A stretch of DNA of 64,000 nucleotides from Guptibacillus hwajinpoensis (GTDB lineage Bacteria > Bacillota > Bacilli > Bacillales > Guptibacillaceae), in contig NZ_JAIVAE010000008.1 in the NCBI RefSeq assembly GCF_020171785.1, forward strand, positions 62,001-126,000, given 5' to 3'. A program made the position numbers and the translations under genes. The notes beneath the pieces are model-generated. The model made no database searches. It worked only from the letters and a program-made list of their open reading frames with translations, and was not told where the DNA came from. Below, piece by piece: positions 50,364 through 59,533 of this stretch (positions within the stretch are counted from its first letter, which is position 1; each line of letters opens with the position of its first letter).

Positions 50364-51188
50364 ATGTCCGAAAACATTTCACACACTGTCCAATCTATAG
50401 GGCAATCCATCCTAAATAACATCGCTCACATCACAGCAAACGCGCGGCATCAAATTGAAATTTCCGTCAAAGAACAGGGTCTTCCAAACATTGTCCCTTA
50501 CACATTTACCGACCAGATCATCGTCTCATTAGGTGAATCGATCGAAGCTGAAGAAGTTTCTTATCCAACAGAGCAGGTTTCAAGTTTTAAAGAAATGGAT
50601 GCTAGCCCAGCTTATTTGGATACGGTGTTAATGAGCATTTCAGTCGTTAAACAATCGCTTCTTAGTTATATAGAAGAGAATCAGCAAACTTTCTCACTTA
50701 CGGTTTCAGACATCATTACCATTACAAAAATCGTCGATCCGTTGATTGATTATTTTATTCATCATTTTACCGAAAGCTATTTAACACAAAAAACAAATAG
50801 CCTTCGATCAGAATACTATCAAGATGATGCATTATCTGTACCCATTATTAAACTATCTTCTCGTGTAGCGATTTGCCCAATCATCGGGGAAATTGATGAA
50901 AAACGCGCAAATCTTATTCTTGAACGAACATTAATGGAATCCAGCGCAAAAAAGATTCGCTCTCTTATTCTTGATCTATCCGGTGTCGCAACACTTGATA
51001 CAATGATGACCCAACACCTCTTCAAAATCGTTGATTCACTAGAAGTAATGGGCGTGGATATCATTGTAACTGGGGTTAGTTCTGAAGTTGCCATCGGCGT
51101 TGTCTCATTAGGACTCGATTTGCAATCCCTTACAATTAAACAGAATTTAGAAGGAGCTCTAAAATCTCTCGGAATGGTAGAAAGGTAG
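50364..51188 (+). CDS. RsbR-type STAS domain protein
   Basis: 274 residues. An N-terminal non-haem-globin-like helical domain (about 1-150) is followed by a STAS domain (about 160-270: VPIIKLSSRVAICPIIGEIDEKRANLILERTL, LILDLSGVATLDTMMTQHLFKIV). The first stressosome phosphosite region (LDT) is kept. The second, which reads AQT in RsbRA, is AIG here (SEVAIGVVSLG). It is probably a stressosome component acting on SigB or a related output. No rsbS, rsbT or rsbX gene is beside it. Confidence 0.87.
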   Translation: MSENISHTVQSIGQSILNNIAHITANARHQIEISVKEQGLPNIVPYTFTDQIIVSLGESIEAEEVSYPTEQVSSFKEMDASPAYLDTVLMSISVVKQSLLSYIEENQQTFSLTVSDIITITKIVDPLIDYFIHHFTESYLTQKTNSLRSEYYQDDALSVPIIKLSSRVAICPIIGEIDEKRANLILERTLMESSAKKIRSLILDLSGVATLDTMMTQHLFKIVDSLEVMGVDIIVTGVSSEVAIGVVSLGLDLQSLTIKQNLEGALKSLGMVER

Positions 51189-51227
51189 TTCGTCTATTCC
51201 ATTGATATGAGATACTGCACTCAAATG

Positions 51228-51256
51228 AAAACTACACTTCGGTGTGGTTTTTATTT
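51228..51256 (+). terminator. Terminator after the RsbR-type gene
   Basis: A 10-bp stem (51228-51237 with 51242-51251) closed by a TTCG tetraloop is followed by a T-rich tail. Confidence 0.8.
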
Positions 51257-51286
51257 TGCGTAAAAAAAGGTGTTTTCTTTGCTTTA

Positions 51287-52369
51287 TCATTGAGGAAATT
51301 GCTCAAGCTGTTTTAGGAAATGAACGAACCGCTCTTCAATTTGCGCTTTCGTACCATAACGAATCACCTGTTCACGACTTAATGATTTTTCATTTATTAA
51401 CTGATAATGAGTATAGGTCATCGTAACAAGCTTTAAGAAAACTTCAATGTGCAGGTTATCCCCTTTCGAACAGACTGTATAGGCTTCTTTAAACCCTTCA
51501 GCGTTAGCTCTTAATTGCGGAAGAGATTGAAGATAATTTCCTTTCCGGTATCTAAGTGTGTTATGAAAAGAAGGAAAGAGATAATGGTAATTGAAAACGT
51601 GATTCGCAGCTAGCGAAACACCTGGAGAAAGAAGCGGATACGGATCAAGCATCTTAAGGCCACCTTCTGAAAAGATCAGGTTCTCAGGAGACGTATCTTG
51701 ATTCGTAAACGTTATTTTTTCAACGCTTACGGAACGAGCAGAGATCAGTTCTCTTCCAACGGCTTCAACTCTTTGCTTATCAAAATCATAGTCGCTTGCA
51801 AGCAAAAAATTTAACTCCTCCACATACTCCCTCGTCTCTTCCATAACGAACTCTTTTTGATCTATATCTAGCTCACCTTTTAACTTACCATTCTGATCAC
51901 ACTTCAAGTACCCAATCCCATTATAGGGAGATTCCATCGATTCTAGAGCGAGAAAAAAGTCTCCTATTTCTCTTCCATATTGACGTGATTGGTTTATTGT
52001 CAAATCACCAAGTATATCAGATTTTCCCAAGTACGATTCTAACGTATACGTTAACTCTGGTTGTACAAAAAATGTAAAGAACTCAGGACATACCCCTTCT
52101 TTTGCTCGATTAGCATGTTGATAAAAAGCTTTTGTTGCAGCATACTCTGCTGTTAACTCTTTTTGTTGGAAATGAACCTCTTTCTCATAGGCCACTTTCT
52201 TAGGAATCCGGAGAACGACCTGTTCCTTCTCCAGTAAAAAGGCAAAGTGCCAGGCACCTTCTCCCAAGAGATGGATTTCGCGATCCGATAAGGGACGTAA
52301 CCCTTCATTAGCTAAAGCTTGATTCATCAGAGCAACTTCTGAAACGTTTTGTGTCGTAAGGAACTCCAT
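51287..52369 (-). CDS. Aminoglycoside-phosphotransferase-like kinase fold protein
   Basis: 360 residues. The APH/ChoK pattern is present: a nucleotide-binding start LLGEGAWHFAFLLEKEQVVLRIPKK, a catalytic-loop block FTNQDTSPENLIF in place of HGDxxxxN, and metal Asp in GGLKMLDPYPLLSPG. The Asp of the catalytic loop is kept but His is replaced by Asn. It may phosphorylate a small metabolite; the substrate is unknown and resistance should not be assumed. The start codon lies 2 bp after the peptidase E gene, so the pair forms an operon. Confidence 0.75.
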   Translation of the reverse strand: MEFLTTQNVSEVALMNQALANEGLRPLSDREIHLLGEGAWHFAFLLEKEQVVLRIPKKVAYEKEVHFQQKELTAEYAATKAFYQHANRAKEGVCPEFFTFFVQPELTYTLESYLGKSDILGDLTINQSRQYGREIGDFFLALESMESPYNGIGYLKCDQNGKLKGELDIDQKEFVMEETREYVEELNFLLASDYDFDKQRVEAVGRELISARSVSVEKITFTNQDTSPENLIFSEGGLKMLDPYPLLSPGVSLAANHVFNYHYLFPSFHNTLRYRKGNYLQSLPQLRANAEGFKEAYTVCSKGDNLHIEVFLKLVTMTYTHYQLINEKSLSREQVIRYGTKAQIEERFVHFLKQLEQFPQ

Positions 52370-52371
52370 CT

Positions 52372-53079
52372 TTATGTATTCTCCTTTTCATTTCCGAGAT
52401 AAATCGTCGCCAACCGCTCTTCATCTACCTGCAGTCTCTCAACTTTATAGGCATACGCTTCTTTGCGTGAACTTACGACCACCTTCATCGAATCGTCCAC
52501 ATAGTGTACAGCTGCTCCATCATCGAGCGCTACTCCTGGTTGCATGTGACCTGAATCAATCAAAGCATGATAGGCAGATCGTCGCTTATCTTCTCCATCA
52601 AAGTGAGGACAGCTACTCCCTGGTAGAAAGCCAAGACAATCCAGCGCGTGAAGCTCATCCCCAAATGAATCGGTAACCCCTTCTTCAAACCAGCAGATCG
52701 CCCCTGCGCTTATGCCGGCTAATACGATACCTTTCTCCCAGGCTTGCCTCATTATGTGATCAAGTCCCCATTCTTTCCAGAGGACGAGAAGATTTTTTGT
52801 GTTTCCTCCCCCTACATACAGAATATCCTGACTTAACAAGAAGGCTTCGATATCTTTCACATGTGGTTTGAACAAAGACAAATGAGATGGCACGCATAAC
52901 TGTTTTTCAAAAAATGCATAGAATCTTGCTATGTATCCATCTGCATCACCGCTAGCAGTCGGGATAAAACAGATTTTTGGGTGCTTGCTGATAGCTTGCT
53001 TTAAGATATAGCGATCCAATAGCGGGTTGTCGGGTTCCATTGAAAAACCTCCGCCACCCATCGCGATAATTTGTTTCAA
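52372..53079 (-). CDS. Peptidase E-like S51 serine peptidase
   Basis: About 235 residues from a probable TTG at 53079, giving the usual start KQIIAMGGGGFSMEPDNPLLDRYIL with AAGGA about 9 bp upstream; the ORF opens at 53103. The nucleophile elbow LAGISAGAICWFEEG and the SCPHFDGEDKR His are S51 features. Peptidase E cleaves dipeptides with N-terminal Asp. This type lies near many Gram-positive kinase-fold genes of unknown role. It is co-transcribed with the APH-like gene. Confidence 0.88.
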   Translation of the reverse strand: MKQIIAMGGGGFSMEPDNPLLDRYILKQAISKHPKICFIPTASGDADGYIARFYAFFEKQLCVPSHLSLFKPHVKDIEAFLLSQDILYVGGGNTKNLLVLWKEWGLDHIMRQAWEKGIVLAGISAGAICWFEEGVTDSFGDELHALDCLGFLPGSSCPHFDGEDKRRSAYHALIDSGHMQPGVALDDGAAVHYVDDSMKVVVSSRKEAYAYKVERLQVDEERLATIYLGNEKENT

Positions 53080-53148
53080 CTTCCTCATTCCTTCCATAGT
53101 CACCTTTCATTAAGAAATTCCCGATTTTCTCCTTTTTTCCTGCAAAAA

Positions 53149-53177
53149 AGCTGTGTCCCCCTGGAGGAACACAGCTT
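53149..53177 (-). terminator. Terminator after the BCCT transporter gene
   Basis: A 9-bp stem (53149-53157 with 53169-53177) is followed by six T on the minus strand, 10 bp after the BCCT stop codon. Confidence 0.75.
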
Positions 53178-53187
53178 ATTTATCTTA

Positions 53188-54705
53188 TTACACCGCTTCT
53201 TTTTGTGCTTTTGCTCTTTTTCTTTTCGATAGTACTTCTTTACTCGCCGCCCGATAGAAGGAGTAACCCATCATTAGGACAACGACTGAAAATGGTAAAG
53301 CAGCAAGGATTAGCATATTTTGCAGGCCTTGCGTTCCACCGAAGTAAACGATGATTGCCGCCATGGCAGAAAGGGATAAGCCCCATACGATCTTAATCAC
53401 GGCTGAAGGATTCAATGATCCTGAGGTACTAAGCATTCCTAATACAAATGTTGCCGAATCTGCTGATGTAATAAAGAAAATCGCAATAACAAAAATCGTA
53501 ATAAACGACATTAATGTGCCAAGAGGGTACTCTTGTAAAACAGCAAATGTTGCCGTCTCTATCGAATAATCGGAAATCGTTGCAATTCCACTTTGTTGCA
53601 AGTCGAGAGCTGAAACTCCAAAGACCGCAAAGAAAATGAAACAGACAATTGAAGGAACAAATAATACACCAAGCATAAATTCTTTTATCGTACGTCCCCT
53701 TGAAATTCTCGCAATAAAGATTCCAACGAAAGGGGACCATGAAATCCACCATGCCCAGTAAAAAATCGTCCAACTATCAACCCATGAGCGCTGATCGTTG
53801 TTAATCGGTTCAATGTGAAAACTCATATCGAAAAAGTTCGATATGTAGCCACCTAAAGAGCCAGTAAACATATTCATAATATATAGCGTTGGTCCGACAA
53901 TAAGCAGAAGAATCATAAGAGCAAAACCGAGAATCATATTAATATTACTTAAATATTTAATTCCTCTTTTTAACCCAGACCATGCAGAAGCAATAAATAA
54001 CGCGGTTGAAATTACGAGAATGAGCAGCTGAACTGAGAAGTTCGCTGGAGCATCAAATAAAAACTTCAGTCCTTGATTAATTTGTGCTGATCCGAACCCA
54101 AGCGTTGCCGCAACGCCTATAACTGTCGCAACAACAGCAAGCGTGTCAATCATGTGTCCGAGCGTCCCTTGCATTCGTTTTTCTCCAAACAAAGGGGTTA
54201 GTGTAGCACTAATTAATCCGGGATACCCTTTATGGAATTTAAAATAGGCGAGGACGAGCGCAACAAGGGCATAAACAGCCCAGGCGTGAACACCCCAGTG
54301 AAAAAAGGAATATTGAAGAGATTCAACAATCGCTTTATCCGTTCCTAATTCGCCACTTGGACTATTTTTGAAAGCATGAGAGATTGGCTCAGCGGTTGTC
54401 CAGAAAACCATTCCCATTCCCATTCCTGCACTGAACAGCATCGCAAACCATGTTGGTAAGCTGAACTCTGGCTTGTCATTTTTGCCACCAAGTTTAATAT
54501 CTTTAAATCTTGAAAAAATCAAGTATACACAAAAAACAAGAATCCCCATAATAATGAGGAGGTAATACCATCCAAATCGACTTGATATGAAAGCTGTAGC
54601 TGTGGACGTTACTGACTGTAAATGCTCCGGCCAGATCGCTCCCCATAACACAACTAACGTACAAACAATGAGACTATACCAAAAAACAAGCGTTGCATTT
54701 TTCAT
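53188..54705 (-). CDS. opuD: BCCT family transporter (betaine/carnitine/choline type, OpuD-like)
   Basis: 505 residues with twelve hydrophobic segments. Family signatures are MGMGMVFWTTAEPISHAF (glycine stretch and Trp) in helix 3 and the WAWWISWSPFVGIFIARISRGRTIKEF helix-8/loop block, where conserved Trp residues bind the trimethylammonium group. The short basic C-terminal tail KRKRAKAQKEAV may sense osmotic state. It should import compatible solutes such as glycine betaine with sodium, matching a halotolerant lifestyle. Substrate choice cannot be fixed. Confidence 0.9.
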   Translation of the reverse strand: MKNATLVFWYSLIVCTLVVLWGAIWPEHLQSVTSTATAFISSRFGWYYLLIIMGILVFCVYLIFSRFKDIKLGGKNDKPEFSLPTWFAMLFSAGMGMGMVFWTTAEPISHAFKNSPSGELGTDKAIVESLQYSFFHWGVHAWAVYALVALVLAYFKFHKGYPGLISATLTPLFGEKRMQGTLGHMIDTLAVVATVIGVAATLGFGSAQINQGLKFLFDAPANFSVQLLILVISTALFIASAWSGLKRGIKYLSNINMILGFALMILLLIVGPTLYIMNMFTGSLGGYISNFFDMSFHIEPINNDQRSWVDSWTIFYWAWWISWSPFVGIFIARISRGRTIKEFMLGVLFVPSIVCFIFFAVFGVSALDLQQSGIATISDYSIETATFAVLQEYPLGTLMSFITIFVIAIFFITSADSATFVLGMLSTSGSLNPSAVIKIVWGLSLSAMAAIIVYFGGTQGLQNMLILAALPFSVVVLMMGYSFYRAASKEVLSKRKRAKAQKEAV

Positions 54706-55027
54706 TAACTCACCTCTTAATTAATTAGCTTCTTACGTATAACAAACGATGCCGGATCAATACATCGAGATCTCCTTTCACTTTTGCATCCATTTCGTCT
54801 ACCGTTATGTAGAATTCGTTCAAAATTCTCTTTTCTTCTTTTACCCTAATCATCAACATTTAAGCTATAAATTTAAAAAGAATGAAAATTTATTTCAGTT
54901 GCAATTGTGTTTATCAAAAGTACCATTTTCCATTACTAGTGATTTATTTTTTCATATCTATCTTATTAATGATACGATACTATAGAGACATAAGTGTTAT
55001 AAGGTCTTATGAAGAGAGGTGAATGAA
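54706..55027. other. AT-rich divergent intergenic region
   Basis: 322 bp between the BCCT gene (minus) and the GAF-STAS gene (plus). It is AT-rich and must hold both promoters. I see no RNA motif, repeat or credible small gene in it. Confidence 0.4.
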
Positions 55028-55870
55028 ATGATTGAGTCAAATACTCCTACCTATACTTCGATCGAGGATGCTTCGAGAGATGTACTAGAGGTTATTAGTA
55101 AATTTGTAGGTGTTAATACATTTTTCATAGCAAAAAATGATAAAACCGATGTCGATATCATTTCTTCTTTTAACAGAGATGAAATTATTCTCGAATCAGG
55201 TTTTGAAACCCTATATCGAGATTCTTACTGACAATTCATTGTTAAAGGCGGTCGTGAACCCCTTATCATTGATGATTTAGCTACTCATGATTCAACAAAA
55301 GATATGGAAGTAACGAAAAACCTTGGTGGTGGCTCGTTAATCGGAGTACCAATTTATTACCGAAATGGCGATAATTTCGGAACGCTTTGCGGACTCGATT
55401 TAAAACCCTTTCACTATACCCAGGATCACATCGACTTGTTTAAAGCGATGGCCAACCTGTTAGGTAATGTTCTTGAATTAGAACGAGCAAATACAGAAAT
55501 AGAGTCTCTCTCTGTCCCTGTTGTTCCTATCTCAGAGGAAGTAGCCATTCTTCCAATTATCGGAGACGTAAATGAAATACGAACCGAACGACTAATGGAA
55601 AGAGCGCTTGCTGAGAGTGCAAAAAATCAGCTTGACTACTTGATCTTCGACTTATCGGGGCTAGCGAATATTCATTCTGCAAGTGCAACGAACTTGCTAA
55701 AGATTGGACAATCTCTTAAGTTGATCGGTGTTCAGATGATTGTAACAGGTATTCGTCCAGAACTTGCGATTAAAGCGGTTCAGGCGACGAGTGATTTCGA
55801 TCAAATTGTAGTAAAATCAAACCTTCAACAGGCCTTAAATTGGATTGGATACAAGCTTATTAAGGATTAA
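55028..55870 (+). pseudogene. GAF-STAS (RsbR-like) protein with an in-frame UGA codon
   Basis: One frame encodes residues 1-67 ending RDSY, then TGA at 55229-55231, then continues QFIVKGGREPLIIDDLATHDS into GVPIYY, LCGLDLKPF and a STAS domain (VAILPIIGDVNEIRTERLMERAL, LIFDLSGLANIHSASATNLLKIG). Without the stop it would be 280 residues. The GAF consensus around SYC followed by Q/S suggests the TGA replaces a Cys codon. It may be a broken gene, a readthrough product or a sequencing error. The start ATG 55028 follows AGAGGTGA, and a terminator follows the C-terminal part. Confidence 0.8.
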
Positions 55871-55904
55871 AAAGGACCGCCAGTAAGCAAAGGCAGTCCT
55901 TTTT
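55870..55904. terminator. Convergent terminator after the GAF-STAS gene
   Basis: An interrupted stem (about 55870-55881 with 55893-55904) is followed by a T run; it also precedes the 3' end of bioB. Confidence 0.75.
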
Positions 55905-55906
55905 GT

Positions 55907-56902
55907 CTATGATTCAATTTCAAATCCAAGATCCTCTATCATTTGGTGATCCGCAGTTGCATCCGCACCATTCGTTGTTAAGTAGTCACCAACAAAGATG
56001 GAATTTGCTGCATATAAACCCATTACTTGAAGTGAGCGAAGGTTAACCTCACGTCCCCCAGAAACTCGAATTTCCTTCGTCGGATTCATGAACCGAAAAA
56101 GGGCTAGTACTTTTAGACAGTAGCGTGGATTTAGTTCATCCATCTGTTCAAGCTTCGTCCCTGGTACAGAATAGAGAAAATTAACAGGAATAGAATCGGC
56201 ATCTAGCTGACGAAGTTCATTTGCTATGTCATACACATCCTCAACGGTTTCTCCCATTCCAATAATGCAACCAGAACATGGTGAAATCCCAGACCTTTTC
56301 ACATTTTCTACCGTTTTAACACGATGATCATATGTATGCGTTGAGGTAACCTTCTCATGGTACCCCTTACTTGTATTAACATTATGATTATAGCGATCGA
56401 CCCCTGCCTGTTTTAACCGCTCTGTTTGATCTTCAGAGAGAATACCAAGACACGCACAAATCTTTAGCGGCATTTCTGACTTAATATGCTCGACCGCACT
56501 TATCACTTTATCTAGTTCTCGATTTGTTGCTCCGCGTCCACTCATAACGATACAGTAAGTGCCAGCTTTACGATGCATCGCTTCTTTAGCTCCTTCAACT
56601 AATGTTTCTTGATCAAGTAAAGGATATTTACTGACGCTTGTGTCCGCAAAAGCGGATTGAGCACAGTACCCACAATCTTCCGGACATAGCCCACTTTTTG
56701 CGTTGATAATCATATTTAACTTCACTTTCTTACCATAGTAGTGCTTTCGTACTCTAAAAGCCGCATGTAAAAGAGGTAATAACTCCTCGTCTGGTGATGA
56801 TAAAATTGTTAAAGCTTGTTCTTTTGTTAATGCTTTCCCCTCTAGAGCTAAATCAGCAAAATGCTCCCAGCTCTCCACCGAATGGTTCATTACTATTTGC
56901 AT
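55907..56902 (-). CDS. bioB: Biotin synthase
   Basis: About 331 residues from ATG 56902 (GGGAGG six bp upstream; adjacent ATG 56905 also possible). The radical-SAM cluster motif CPEDCGYCAQS, YNHNVNTS, and the [2Fe-2S]-ligand region with RVSGGREVNLRSLQ are present. BioB inserts sulphur into dethiobiotin. No other bio gene lies here; a BirA operator precedes it. Biotin made here would serve carriers such as the AccB at 3.5 kb. Confidence 0.95.
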   Translation of the reverse strand: MQIVMNHSVESWEHFADLALEGKALTKEQALTILSSPDEELLPLLHAAFRVRKHYYGKKVKLNMIINAKSGLCPEDCGYCAQSAFADTSVSKYPLLDQETLVEGAKEAMHRKAGTYCIVMSGRGATNRELDKVISAVEHIKSEMPLKICACLGILSEDQTERLKQAGVDRYNHNVNTSKGYHEKVTSTHTYDHRVKTVENVKRSGISPCSGCIIGMGETVEDVYDIANELRQLDADSIPVNFLYSVPGTKLEQMDELNPRYCLKVLALFRFMNPTKEIRVSGGREVNLRSLQVMGLYAANSIFVGDYLTTNGADATADHQMIEDLGFEIES

Positions 56903-56921
56903 CATACGCCTCCCTTATATA

Positions 56922-56950
56922 TGTTAACTATAAATAAATACAAGTTAACA
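56922..56950. promoter_or_regulatory. BirA operator of bioB
   Basis: TGTTAAC and GTTAACA half-sites are separated by exactly 15 bp, 20-48 bp upstream of the bioB start, the layout of Firmicute BirA boxes. A further half-site, GGTTAACAA, occurs at 56964-56972. Confidence 0.88.
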
Positions 56951-57008
56951 TTAAATTATCATCAGGTTAACAAACTGTCAATAGAGTCGAAGCGTGGTTC
57001 TTATACAA

Positions 57009-57040
57009 AAAAACCACACTATGAAAACAGTGTGGTTTAC
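57009..57040 (-). terminator. Terminator after the GGDEF-EAL gene
   Basis: A 10-bp stem (57011-57020 with 57029-57038) is followed by seven A on the plus strand (T on the minus), 12 bp after the stop codon. Confidence 0.75.
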
Positions 57041-57051
57041 CATGATTTCTA

Positions 57052-59472
57052 CTAAGCCGGTGCTTGGTCAATCATGAAATAGGTTTCTTCTATTTGGTTC
57101 GATGGAACAGGCTTGCTGTAGTAATAACCCTGTATGCTATCACAGCCTTTTTGAGATAGAAATTCAGCTTGTTCAACCGTTTCAACCCCTTCAGCGATGA
57201 CATGCAATTTCAATTGCTTGCTCATTGCAATAATGGCACTCGTAATTTGATCAGACTTCACATTTTGAGTCAGCTCATCAATAAAGGATTTATCAATTTT
57301 CACCTGATTAATCGAAAAGTCTTTTAAATAACTTAAAGAACTATGACCCGTTCCAAAGTCATCGATTGATATACTCACTCCAAGGTCCCGGAGTGAAGTG
57401 ATCATCCAGGACGAACGAGTTGAATTTTCCATTGTCATACTTTCGGTTACTTCAAGCTCGAGTAACGCTGGATCAAGCTTGTAACGGTCAAGCGTTTCTT
57501 TTACAGTTGTAATGAGTTCATCACTTTGAAATTGTTTAGGCGAAAGATTAACTGAAACGCGAAGGGAATGACCTTGATCGCTCCATTTCTTCGCTTGTTC
57601 ACACGCCATATCGAGCACTTGACTTCCAAGCTCGACAATTAATCCTGTTTCTTCAGCCAGGGAAATAAAATCACCTGGGTACCTGAGTTCTCCCTCATTC
57701 ACCTGCCAGCGCACAAGCGCCTCGACTCCTGAGAGTGCGCCATCCTCACATTTCACCTGTGGTTGGTAATGTAAAATAAATTCCTGATTGAGCAGTGCGG
57801 TTCTTAACGAACTTTCTTCCACTAATCTTGATTCGCTTTTTTGTCCCATTGCTGTTGAATAGAATTGGTATTTCTGACGGTTACGTCCCTTGGCTGAATA
57901 CATCGCGATGTCCGCACGTTTCATTAAGGATTCCACATCTCTCCCATCAGCTGACGTTACTGCAATCCCAATACTTGCTGAAGTCGATAAATCATGTGAA
58001 CCTACGCGAAACGGCTTCTCAAAAGCTTCAATAATTTGGTTCGCAAGGGCATCAGGATAGATGTCTTTAACACCATTAAGTACAATAACAAACTCATCTC
58101 CCCCAAGCCGAGAAAGGAAACCATAGGGGGACACAACAGACGCCAATCTCTCTGCTACTGCACAAAGGAACAGATCTCCTGTATTGTGCCCAAGGGCATC
58201 ATTGATCACTTTAAAGCGATCTAAATCAAGCATCATCACTGCCAGGTCACCCTGTTGATCCCTTTTAAGGTGGCCCTCTAAGTGCTCGACAAATGACCGA
58301 CGATTCGGTAAAGAAGTTAAGGCATCGTAGTAAGCCATCTGATGCGTTTGTCTCTCCGCCTTTTGTTGTCTCGTAATATCCTTAGTCATCGCATAAATCC
58401 GATCTAGTTTCTCATTTAAATAGATTGGAACAAACGTGACATTTAGCTCACTCACCTCTTTATCAAGCGTTATAATACTTGTGTTAAAACTGACCGCCTG
58501 CCTCGTTTTGTGAACTGTGAGAAAGTACTTTCGTACACGTTCAAGTTCCTTTTCTCCAAAGAAATCAACGGGGTCGATACGACTTAGCTGATTCCTTTTC
58601 ACTTGAAACAACGCTTCTCCAGCAGGATTCAGCGAACGAATTCTGCCGTCTACTGTAAGTGTTAAAATTGCATCAATGCTATATGTTAAAAGAGAACGTA
58701 AACGGTAGTCATTTCCCTTTAACTCCGTTTCCTGTTTAATAAATTTACGTTCGGTGACAATACCGAAAATTAAAATAGTTTGTACACAAAGCGTGCCAAT
58801 GGCAATTACAATCGAGAGGGCTGACGTATCTAATCCGTTCATAAGAGGGTTATGGTATTGTGCCATATAAAAGGTAGCAGCCTCTAGCCCAACATAATGC
58901 ATCCCCGCAATCGCCAACCCCATCACACTTGCACTACCTAATTTCAACAAAATGATATGACGAATTTTCTTCGGTCTTGAGAGTGTAAAAGATAGTTTCA
59001 GCGCTCCAAAAGAAGCAACAATCGCGATTAAAGCTGATGTACTTAGTAGCCAGGGATTGTAGGTGATTTCCACCATTTCCATCGCTTCCATGCCAATATA
59101 ATGCATCGCGATAATAGCACCTGACATAAAAACCGTTGCAACAATGAGTCTTCTTATAGAAAGTTGTTTTCCACCAATAGCCACAAGAGCAATCAATGAA
59201 CCTAAGAATGCTGCACTTATAGATAAGAAAACGAGCGGGATGTTGTAAGTCATCGCCATCGGCATCGAAAAAGCCAGCATACCGATAAAATGCATGGACC
59301 AGACTCCAATCCCCATCGTACCCGCTCCGCCAATAACCCATATCCACTTGCGTATCCCTTTTGAATAAGCTACCCGCCCCGCAAGATCTAACGCGCTATA
59401 AGATGCAAAAACAGCTATTATTAAAGACAGTAAAACGATCCACCAATTGTACTGTCCTGATATTTCAATCAT
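57052..59472 (-). CDS. MHYT-PAS-GGDEF-EAL cyclic-di-GMP protein
   Basis: About 806 residues from ATG 59472 (CGGAGG upstream; the ORF opens at 59556). An N-terminal MHYT membrane sensor has seven hydrophobic segments with SMHFIGML, AMHYIGME and AGMHYVGLEA motifs, proposed to bind copper and sense oxygen, CO or NO. A PAS segment, GGDEF (RLGGDEFVIVL) and EAL (SGVEALVRWQ, DDFGTGHSSLSYL) follow. Both catalytic motifs look intact, so it could synthesise or break down cyclic-di-GMP. Such a protein links gas sensing to motility or biofilm, in keeping with the levan genes. Confidence 0.93.
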   Translation of the reverse strand: MIEISGQYNWWIVLLSLIIAVFASYSALDLAGRVAYSKGIRKWIWVIGGAGTMGIGVWSMHFIGMLAFSMPMAMTYNIPLVFLSISAAFLGSLIALVAIGGKQLSIRRLIVATVFMSGAIIAMHYIGMEAMEMVEITYNPWLLSTSALIAIVASFGALKLSFTLSRPKKIRHIILLKLGSASVMGLAIAGMHYVGLEAATFYMAQYHNPLMNGLDTSALSIVIAIGTLCVQTILIFGIVTERKFIKQETELKGNDYRLRSLLTYSIDAILTLTVDGRIRSLNPAGEALFQVKRNQLSRIDPVDFFGEKELERVRKYFLTVHKTRQAVSFNTSIITLDKEVSELNVTFVPIYLNEKLDRIYAMTKDITRQQKAERQTHQMAYYDALTSLPNRRSFVEHLEGHLKRDQQGDLAVMMLDLDRFKVINDALGHNTGDLFLCAVAERLASVVSPYGFLSRLGGDEFVIVLNGVKDIYPDALANQIIEAFEKPFRVGSHDLSTSASIGIAVTSADGRDVESLMKRADIAMYSAKGRNRQKYQFYSTAMGQKSESRLVEESSLRTALLNQEFILHYQPQVKCEDGALSGVEALVRWQVNEGELRYPGDFISLAEETGLIVELGSQVLDMACEQAKKWSDQGHSLRVSVNLSPKQFQSDELITTVKETLDRYKLDPALLELEVTESMTMENSTRSSWMITSLRDLGVSISIDDFGTGHSSLSYLKDFSINQVKIDKSFIDELTQNVKSDQITSAIIAMSKQLKLHVIAEGVETVEQAEFLSQKGCDSIQGYYYSKPVPSNQIEETYFMIDQAPA

Positions 59473-59533
59473 GATTTTGTGCCTCCGATTAAAAATCTGT
59501 TCAGTATCTTTATCGGCATGAATGAAACAGAGG

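Noticed and set aside
51287-52369. Aminoglycoside resistance gene
   Set aside because: Only the fold resembles APH; the catalytic loop differs and the operon partner is a peptidase, so resistance is not supported.
54749-54985. Plus-strand ORF of 78 codons in the BCCT/GAF-STAS gap
   Set aside because: Phe/Leu/His-rich low-complexity translation of AT-rich DNA with no ribosome site.
55229-55268. Selenocysteine insertion (SECIS) after the UGA
   Set aside because: The following 40 nt contain GGCGGTCGTGAACC but no stable stem with the bacterial GGU apical loop at the right distance; selenoprotein machinery cannot be checked here.
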